Shown here in pieces: positions 58,660-64,000 of a stretch of 64,000 bases of DNA. The stretch is from the NCBI GenBank assembly GCA_034437515.1, contig DAOTTX010000158.1, positions 30,058 to 94,057 of the forward strand. The letters run 5' to 3'. Every line of letters begins with the position of its first letter. Position 1 is the stretch's first letter. The notes below the pieces were generated by a model. That model made no database searches. It saw only the letters and a program-made list of their open reading frames with translations, and was not told the origin of the DNA. The stretch comes from DAOTTX01 sp034437515. GTDB taxonomy: Bacteria; Chloroflexota; Anaerolineae; Aggregatilineales; Phototrophicaceae. The position numbers and the translations under genes are program-made.

Positions 58660-60717
58660 ATGGAACATAACCTGAGCACCAAGACATTTCTCGAAGGGGC
58701 GGCGGGGACGGGTAAAACAACGATCGGTACCGAACGACTGGCGTATCTGTTGCAGCAGGGCATCCCGGCGAACAAGATTACAGTCATGGTGCCGCAGCGG
58801 ACGCTCGCATTGCCGTATTATGATCTGCTGGCGATGCCGGAAATTGGGGCAGGGGGGCAGGTGAACATCGCCACGCTAGGGGGTATCGCGCGGCGGATGG
58901 TGGATCTGTTCTGGCCGCTGGTCGCGGCAGAACACGGATTCGCACATCCGAACCAACGTCCGCAGTACTTAACATTAGAAACCACACAGTACTTCATGGC
59001 GCGGGTTGTCGGCCCTGTGATCGACACCGAAGGGTATTTTGACAATGTGACCATCGACCGCAACCGACTCTACAGCCAGATCATCGATAACCTGAATAAG
59101 GCGGCGGTGGTGCATGACTTCTCATACACCGAAGTCGGTGAGCGGCTTAAATCCGCCTGGACGGGTGACCCGGTGCAGTTGCGCATGTACGACGACGTGC
59201 AGGAATGTATGCAATTGTTCCGGCAATTCTGTCTGGAACACAACTTGCTCGACTTCTCTTTGCAAGTGGAGTTGTTTATCAAGCGTCTGTGGAAACTGCC
59301 ACAGTGCCGCGACTATCTGACGAAAGACATCGAGCATATTATTGCGGAGAACGTCGAAGAAGATACACCTGCGGCTCATAACGTACTGCGCGTTCTCGTC
59401 GAGAACGCAGAGTCGGCGTTATTGATTTACGACACACAGGCGGGTTACCGGCGGTTCCTCGGTGCGGATACGGAAAGCGGTTACTCGCTGCGAGATGTAT
59501 GCGATGAGCAGATCGTGTTGACCGAATCGTTCGTCACACCGCCGGCATTGCAAGCGTTCAGCCATCAAATCATGCGTAGCCTGGGGCTGAATGCACCAGA
59601 GACAGACACCGATCCGCGTGTGGCACTGGCTTATGATGATTATCGTTACCACCCTCAGATGCTTGACGGTGTCGCCGAACGCATTATCTCACTGGTCAAT
59701 GACGAGGGTGTTGATCCGGCACAGATTGTGGTCATCGCGCCGTATCTCTCCGATGCTTTGAGGTTCAGCTTGATGAACCGGTTGGAAGTCGCCAGCGTTC
59801 CGGTGCGGTCGCATCGTCCTTCTCGCGCTCTACGAGAACAGCCGGCCTCGCGTTGTCTGCTCACGCTGGCTCAGGTCGCACACCCTGAGTGGAACCTATC
59901 ACCGACCGTCTTTGACACGGTCTACGCCGTGATGCAAGCCATCGATGGTGTAGACCTGGGGCGGGCACAGTTGCTCGTCGGGCAAGTCTATAGTCCACCG
60001 GAACTGCTGTCATTCGACGCGGTTAACCCAGGGATGCAAGAACGGATTACGTTCGTTCTGGGTGAGCGTTACGATCAACTGCGGGACTGGCTGATGGGTT
60101 ATGCGTCAGGCGAGGAGCGGCTCGACCTTGACCACTTCTTCAATCGGCTGTTCGGCGAGGTACTGTCACAAGAGGGGTTTGGTTTTCATACAGATTTCGA
60201 CGCGGCAGAGACGGCGGCGAACCTGATCGACTCCGCGCAAAAGTTCCGTTGGATGATGCAAGAGAGTGGTATCGACGATGACCAGAAACCGGTCGGGCAG
60301 GAGTACGTCGAGATGGTCGGGCAGGGTGTGATCGCTGATTTGTATCTACGGGGTTGGGAGCGCGACGAAACCTCGGCGGTATTGCTGGCTCCGGCTTATA
60401 CCTTTTTGTTGAGCAATGAGCCGGTTGATTACCAGATCTGGCTGAATGTCGGTGAACATGGGTGGGCGGAACGGCTTTATCAACCGCTGACGAACCCCTA
60501 CGTGCTGACGCGCCAATGGGAAGTGGGCCGCAAATGGACGGATACCGACGAGGTCATCGTCACGCAGGACGCGCTCTATCGTCTGGTTCTGGGGTTAGTG
60601 CGTCGGTGTCGCCGGGGGATTTACCTGGGCTTTAGCGAACTCGGTGAACAGGGTTACGAGCAGCGTGGGTTGCTCCTGAACGCCGTACAGGGGATGCTGC
60701 GGCGGTTGGCGAGTTAG
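58660..60717 (+). CDS. UvrD/AddB-like superfamily 1 P-loop protein (divergent helicase)
   Basis: The 685-residue protein has the Walker A FLEGAAGTGKTTIGTERLAYLL near the start and a Walker B-like HIIAENVEEDTPAAHNVL where typical UvrD has DEAQD. A later motor motif (VDPAQIVVIAPYLSDALRFSLMNRLE) follows. The E-N-V-E-E-D form occurs in a helicase-like group often adjacent to UvrD genes, but I cannot name the family precisely. No C-terminal PD-(D/E)XK nuclease or Fe-S Cys cluster is visible, so it is not a full AddB. It begins a rightward group that ends in a canonical UvrD-like helicase. Confidence 0.7.
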   Translation: MEHNLSTKTFLEGAAGTGKTTIGTERLAYLLQQGIPANKITVMVPQRTLALPYYDLLAMPEIGAGGQVNIATLGGIARRMVDLFWPLVAAEHGFAHPNQRPQYLTLETTQYFMARVVGPVIDTEGYFDNVTIDRNRLYSQIIDNLNKAAVVHDFSYTEVGERLKSAWTGDPVQLRMYDDVQECMQLFRQFCLEHNLLDFSLQVELFIKRLWKLPQCRDYLTKDIEHIIAENVEEDTPAAHNVLRVLVENAESALLIYDTQAGYRRFLGADTESGYSLRDVCDEQIVLTESFVTPPALQAFSHQIMRSLGLNAPETDTDPRVALAYDDYRYHPQMLDGVAERIISLVNDEGVDPAQIVVIAPYLSDALRFSLMNRLEVASVPVRSHRPSRALREQPASRCLLTLAQVAHPEWNLSPTVFDTVYAVMQAIDGVDLGRAQLLVGQVYSPPELLSFDAVNPGMQERITFVLGERYDQLRDWLMGYASGEERLDLDHFFNRLFGEVLSQEGFGFHTDFDAAETAANLIDSAQKFRWMMQESGIDDDQKPVGQEYVEMVGQGVIADLYLRGWERDETSAVLLAPAYTFLLSNEPVDYQIWLNVGEHGWAERLYQPLTNPYVLTRQWEVGRKWTDTDEVIVTQDALYRLVLGLVRRCRRGIYLGFSELGEQGYEQRGLLLNAVQGMLRRLAS

Positions 60718-60740
60718 CAACAATTCTATCGGATGCACCT

Positions 60741-60780
60741 TACCGCTGTGCCTCACAAGACACAGCGGTATAATATTTTT
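60741..60780 (+). terminator. Intrinsic terminator after the first helicase gene, overlapping a -10 element
   Basis: TACCGCTGTG (60741-60750) pairs perfectly with CACAGCGGTA (60761-60770) and is followed by TAATATTTTT. A consensus TATAAT at 60769-60774 overlaps the stem end and could serve the following small genes, although its -35 is poor. Confidence 0.7.
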
Positions 60781-60813
60781 CAACGATGAACGACAGAATG
60801 GATAGCGTAAATA

Positions 60814-61023
60814 ATGTTTGATCTAATTATTGCCCTGCTTGCGATTATTTTTGGTGTGGTGGCGTTGTTCGGTCAAGATGCCTTCTGGAATCTGATGGGT
60901 TCAGCGGGTGGTGTAGAGGACGTGGCAAAGACACGCATGGAGTGGGAAAAGAACCTGAAATACTCCGGTGGGGCGTCGTTGCTCCTGGGTGGGGCGTTGC
61001 TGGTGCTATTGGTGATCGGCTAA
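60814..61023 (+). CDS. Small membrane protein with two helices
   Basis: This 69-residue protein has helix 1 at about 3-22 (LIIALLAIIFGVVALFG), a charged loop (GGVEDVAKTRMEWEKNLK) and helix 2 (GGASLLLGGALLVLLVIG). The layout matches its downstream neighbour, with QDAFWNL here and QPDVIWAL there, so the two are likely paralogues. No family was recognised. It is encoded 3 bp before that neighbour. Confidence 0.65.
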   Translation: MFDLIIALLAIIFGVVALFGQDAFWNLMGSAGGVEDVAKTRMEWEKNLKYSGGASLLLGGALLVLLVIG

Positions 61024-61026
61024 ACA

Positions 61027-61248
61027 ATGATTGTACGGTTGTTGATCGGCGGCTTCGGTTTGCTGTTGGGGTACCTGTGTTTGACACAGCCAGATGTGAT
61101 CTGGGCATTAACGGCTCGGATCAATCGACAATTCGGACGTGAGGTCAAGCGTACACCAGCATGGGACGCCCGCGTGCCGTTGGCGGGGGTGGTGTTGATC
61201 GGTTCTGGTATCCTATTTATTACGATTGCTTTTGTACGGATGAGTTAG
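61027..61248 (+). CDS. Small membrane protein with two helices, paralogue of the preceding gene
   Basis: This 73-residue protein has helix 1 (LLIGGFGLLLGYLCLT), the loop QPDVIWALTARINRQFG plus basic residues, and helix 2 (LAGVVLIGSGILFITIAFV). The W in the loop and the helix-loop-helix plan match the protein at 60814-61023. No family was recognised. It is followed 12 bp later by another small gene. Confidence 0.62.
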   Translation: MIVRLLIGGFGLLLGYLCLTQPDVIWALTARINRQFGREVKRTPAWDARVPLAGVVLIGSGILFITIAFVRMS

Positions 61249-61260
61249 GAAGAATGAATT

Positions 61261-61509
61261 ATGGCCGTGTGGATCAAGATCCGACAAAATTTAAAAAGTG
61301 GTAAACCTTTGCTTGATACTTACATTAACCTGGATACCGTAACGCAGATTGAATACAACCATGCCAACGACCACTATATGCTATCGCTCTCCGATAGTGA
61401 GGATAAGGTGGTGGTTCTGCGAGAATATAAGGGCGCGTACCGGCGTATAAAATCCTACGTGGCGCGTATTGACGCAGACACGGACATTGACGATGACATA
61501 TTGCTTTGA
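61261..61509 (+). CDS. Small hypothetical protein
   Basis: This 82-residue soluble protein looks beta-rich (VWIKIRQNLKSG, TYINLDTVTQIEYNHAND, HYMLSLSDSEDKVVVLREYK) with an acidic C-terminus (DADTDIDDDILL). The pattern resembles PH-like or LytTR-like small beta proteins, but the resemblance is too weak to assign. AGGAAG precedes the ATG. It ends 31 bp before the UvrD-like helicase gene. Confidence 0.65.
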   Translation: MAVWIKIRQNLKSGKPLLDTYINLDTVTQIEYNHANDHYMLSLSDSEDKVVVLREYKGAYRRIKSYVARIDADTDIDDDILL

Positions 61510-61540
61510 GTAAGGCGTGCATGACAAGGACTGATCTGAA

Positions 61541-63790
61541 GTGGAATTCAAACCCCGGCCCAAACAGGCTAAAGTATTAGAGTACCGCGAAGGTAAGATG
61601 GGTGTGTCTGCCGTCCCCGGCAGTGGCAAGACGCGCACGCTATCTTATCTGGCGGCGAACCTGATCGCGGATAATCTGGTCGATGACGATCAAGAAGTGT
61701 TGATCGTCACGTTGGTGAATTCGGCGGCGAACCATTTCTCGCGCCAGGTGGGGGAATTTGTCAAGACGCGGGGGCTGCTGCCGAACTTCGGTTATCGCGT
61801 GCGGACGCTGCACGGCCTCGCCAATGACATCGTGCGGGAGCGTCCCGGTCTGGTTGCTTTGGACAAGGACTTCAAGATTATCGACGAACGCGAGGCCGAC
61901 GGCATTTTGCAAGGTGCCGTCACCGCGTGGATACGCGCTCATCCCGATTTCGGCGATTTCTATCTTGATCCTGAGATGGACGAGAATAGACGGCAGTTCA
62001 TTCTGCAAAATCGCTGGCCGGACGCGGTTACAGTGATGGCGCGGGCGTTTATCAAGCAAGCAAAGGATAGCCGCCTCGAACCGGAGGACATCCGACGCGG
62101 GTTGGATGACTTCGGCGCAGAACTGCCGCTGGCGGCGATGTGTCATGCGATTTACGTCAATTACCAGCGTGGTCTGTCTTACCGGGGTGGGGTGGATTTT
62201 CAAGACTTGATCCGTCTGGCGTTGAAGGCGTTGGAACTCGACGGTGAGTATCTCGACCGGCTGCGGCATCGTTGGCCTTACATCTTAGAAGACGAAGCAC
62301 AGGACAGCAGTCTGCTGCAAGAACGCATTCTCGAAACCCTCAGCGGCGAAAAGGGTAATTGGGTGCGAGTCGGTGATCCCAATCAGGCCATTTACGAGAC
62401 ATTCACCACCGCCAAGCCGGAATATCTACGGAACTTCTTGCAGCGCAGGGACGTAAAGGCGCGGGAATTGCCCAACTCTGGACGCTCGACCAAAAGCATT
62501 ATCGGGCTGGCGAACTTCTTGATTGAATGGACACGGGAACGTCACCCGGTTGGTAAGGTGCGGAGTCGTGAACCGCTCACACTGCCGTTAATCGTCATGA
62601 CGCCGCGTGGTGACCCGCAGCCCAATCCGCCGGACGACCCCAGCAGCATCTACCTACACCCGCAGGGCTTCCCGCCGGCTGAAGAAATCGACGCCGTTGT
62701 CGGATCGCTCAAGCGTTGGCTGCCGGATAACCAGGATAAGACCGTCGCCGTGCTGGTGCCACGCAATGATCGTGGGGCGAATTTGGTGAAAGTGCTGAAA
62801 AGCGAGAACATCGACGTTGTTGAGTTGCTGCGCAGCAGTTCCACTACCCGTGAAACTGCCGGCGCGCTCGTGCTGCTGCTGGATGCGCTGACTCGCCCGA
62901 ACGCGAGTGACTCGCTGGCGCGGGCTTATCGGGTATGGCGGCGTGATGATCGTAACGATCCTGAACTCGAAGTACGGGTAGAACGTGTGGTCAGGACTTT
63001 GCGTAAGTGTGGTCAGATCGAAGACTACTTACATCCCCGGCCTCATAGTGATTGGATGGACGGTGAAGTCGTCACCGCGCTGACAACAGACGACGAGATC
63101 GCACGGGAACACCTGCTGGCGTTCCGTGAGGTGATGCGCCGCTGGCAAGAGGCCGTCGTGCTGCCCATAGATCAATTAGTGCTGACGCTGGCACAGGAGA
63201 TTTTCATCACGGCGGCTGATCTGGCGATTGCCCATAGTCTGGCGTTGTATCTGCGGCGAGCGGCGGCGACTAACCCACAGTGGCGCTTGCCGGAGTTCCG
63301 CGATGAGTTAAGCGAGGTCGCAAAGAACAAGCGGCGTCTGGTTGACCTGGGTGAAGACCCGGAAGGCTACGACCCGGAGCAGCACAAAGGTAAGGTGACC
63401 ATTGCCACCATGCACGCGGCTAAAGGGTTAGAGTGGGATCGAGTGTATCTGATGTCGGTAAACACGTATAATTTCCCGTCTGCGCAGCAAGGCGATCAAT
63501 TTATCGGTGAGACATGGTATGTGCGCGATGACCTCAACCTGCAAGCTGAGGCGCTCGAACAATTGGAACGCCTCGCGGATAGCATCCCATTCCCATACGA
63601 TGAAGGCAAGGCCACACAGGAAGCGCGGATCGAATATGCAGCGGAGCGCCTACGCTTGCTTTACGTGGGCATCACCCGTGCCCGGCGTGAGTTGGTGCTG
63701 ACGTTCAACACCGGGCGGCGTGGTGATGTGCAGCAGGCGACGCCGTTCGTCGCACTGCAAACCTACTGGGAAGAAACGCAAAAGGTATAA
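61541..63790 (+). CDS. UvrD/PcrA-like ATP-dependent DNA helicase (SF1A)
   Basis: This 749-residue helicase has motifs in order: Q-motif region FKPRPKQAKVLEY, Walker A VSAVPGSGKTRTLSYLAANL (I), VRTLHGLANDIV (Ic region), LEDEAQDSSLLQ (II), WVRVGDPNQAIYETF (III), LPNSGRSTKSI (IV), VTIATMHAAKGLEWDRVYL (V) and LRLLYVGITRARRELVL (VI). It unwinds DNA 3' to 5' in repair or recombination. The start is GTG, chosen because the family begins with the PRPKQ motif and AAGGA lies upstream. It is the last complete gene of the window. Confidence 0.93.
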   Translation: MEFKPRPKQAKVLEYREGKMGVSAVPGSGKTRTLSYLAANLIADNLVDDDQEVLIVTLVNSAANHFSRQVGEFVKTRGLLPNFGYRVRTLHGLANDIVRERPGLVALDKDFKIIDEREADGILQGAVTAWIRAHPDFGDFYLDPEMDENRRQFILQNRWPDAVTVMARAFIKQAKDSRLEPEDIRRGLDDFGAELPLAAMCHAIYVNYQRGLSYRGGVDFQDLIRLALKALELDGEYLDRLRHRWPYILEDEAQDSSLLQERILETLSGEKGNWVRVGDPNQAIYETFTTAKPEYLRNFLQRRDVKARELPNSGRSTKSIIGLANFLIEWTRERHPVGKVRSREPLTLPLIVMTPRGDPQPNPPDDPSSIYLHPQGFPPAEEIDAVVGSLKRWLPDNQDKTVAVLVPRNDRGANLVKVLKSENIDVVELLRSSSTTRETAGALVLLLDALTRPNASDSLARAYRVWRRDDRNDPELEVRVERVVRTLRKCGQIEDYLHPRPHSDWMDGEVVTALTTDDEIAREHLLAFREVMRRWQEAVVLPIDQLVLTLAQEIFITAADLAIAHSLALYLRRAAATNPQWRLPEFRDELSEVAKNKRRLVDLGEDPEGYDPEQHKGKVTIATMHAAKGLEWDRVYLMSVNTYNFPSAQQGDQFIGETWYVRDDLNLQAEALEQLERLADSIPFPYDEGKATQEARIEYAAERLRLLYVGITRARRELVLTFNTGRRGDVQQATPFVALQTYWEETQKV

Positions 63791-63853
63791 TCAATACCTT
63801 CGCCAATTAAGCGGCAGATCGATCAGATTGGCTAGCGTGAATGGCACTGAAGC

Positions 63854-64000
63854 GTGCTAATCGTCGCCAAATACGAGAAATTAAATGCTCATCTGTTGGT
63901 ATCGGTGCCGCCGAACCTGGCGGTGAGTGAGTTGGTGCAGCGCTTGAAAGGACGCAGCAGTCGGCGGATGCTGGAAGCGTTTGGGGAGTTGAGCCGCCAA
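63854..64000 (+). pseudogene. IS200/IS605-type Y1 transposase (TnpA) remnant, runs off the window
   Basis: In one frame the sequence reads LNAHLLVSVPPNLAVSELVQ, then RLKGRSSRRMLEAF. This is the central core of TnpA, where D-H-V-H-L-L-V-S-V-P-P is normal. Here the first His of the HUH motif is lost (N-A-H-L-L). The expected ~60 residues before this core are missing: a stop lies in frame at 63848-63850 and only about ten unrelated codons precede it. It is therefore a 5'-deleted copy, with its 3' part outside the window. Confidence 0.7.

Noticed and set aside
1..64000. tRNA, rRNA, tmRNA or other housekeeping RNA genes
   Set aside because: No T-arm-like GGTTCGAATCC patterns or rRNA landmarks were noticed. 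An automated scan (tRNAscan-SE, Rfam) would be decisive.

Overview
The window looks like chromosomal DNA of a Chloroflexota bacterium, probably Anaerolineae-like. This is inferred from gene content: a large secreted malectin/CSPG-repeat protein, a beta-CASP hydrolase with a long C-terminal extension, Ser/Thr kinase signalling, a bacterial PHAX-type RNA-binding protein, and frequent TTG/GTG starts. No rRNA or tRNA gene was found to fix the taxonomy. Coding density is high. I saw no CRISPR array, no complete insertion sequence and no prophage.

Layout. 1-6.4 kb: 3' end of an old-yellow-enzyme gene, then leftward genes for a subtilisin-like protease, an ATP-grasp enzyme, a transmembrane Ser/Thr kinase and an endonuclease/exonuclease/phosphatase (EEP) protein. 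6.4-12.7 kb: mostly rightward metabolic genes (amidase, EEP, sugar nucleotidyltransferase, and an SDR / alpha-beta hydrolase / VOC operon), with a leftward glycerophosphodiesterase. 12.8-19 kb: one leftward gene for a ~2,037-residue secreted protein with three malectin domains, eight CSPG/NG2-type repeats and three C-terminal beta modules. 19-26.3 kb: a beta-CASP hydrolase and an oligopeptide ABC transporter (binding protein plus two permeases, no ATPases).

26.5-33.9 kb looks like a replicon or plasmid-type maintenance module. It holds a PHAX-domain plus OB-like protein, CsbD, a DUF3891 gene broken by an in-frame amber codon, parA-parB, a DnaA-box-like site beside two 22-bp direct repeats (candidate origin), a convergent primase/polymerase-type gene, and a 0.5-kb gap with a good rightward promoter and two rightward intrinsic terminators (candidate small RNAs).

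33.9-49.4 kb: a leftward family 2 glycosyltransferase, then rightward genes for acyl metabolism (KAS III-like, two acyl-CoA ligases, a hydrolase, a MaoC hydratase), an Lrp/AsnC regulator and a complete Liv-type ABC transporter. The layout suggests import and CoA activation of a carboxylic acid.

49.4-58.3 kb: a tightly packed leftward operon. It joins a fatty-acyl-AMP ligase, a lipoprotein, a 43-residue DltX/DUF5989-like microprotein, an MBOAT acyltransferase and an SGNH protein with glycerate kinase, a beta-propeller protein, a hydroxyacid dehydrogenase and a membrane protein. This resembles a Dlt-like envelope acylation machine without a visible carrier protein and is the most interesting system in the window. 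58.3-64 kb: two SF1-type helicase genes flanking three small genes, then a decayed IS200/IS605 transposase fragment at the window edge.
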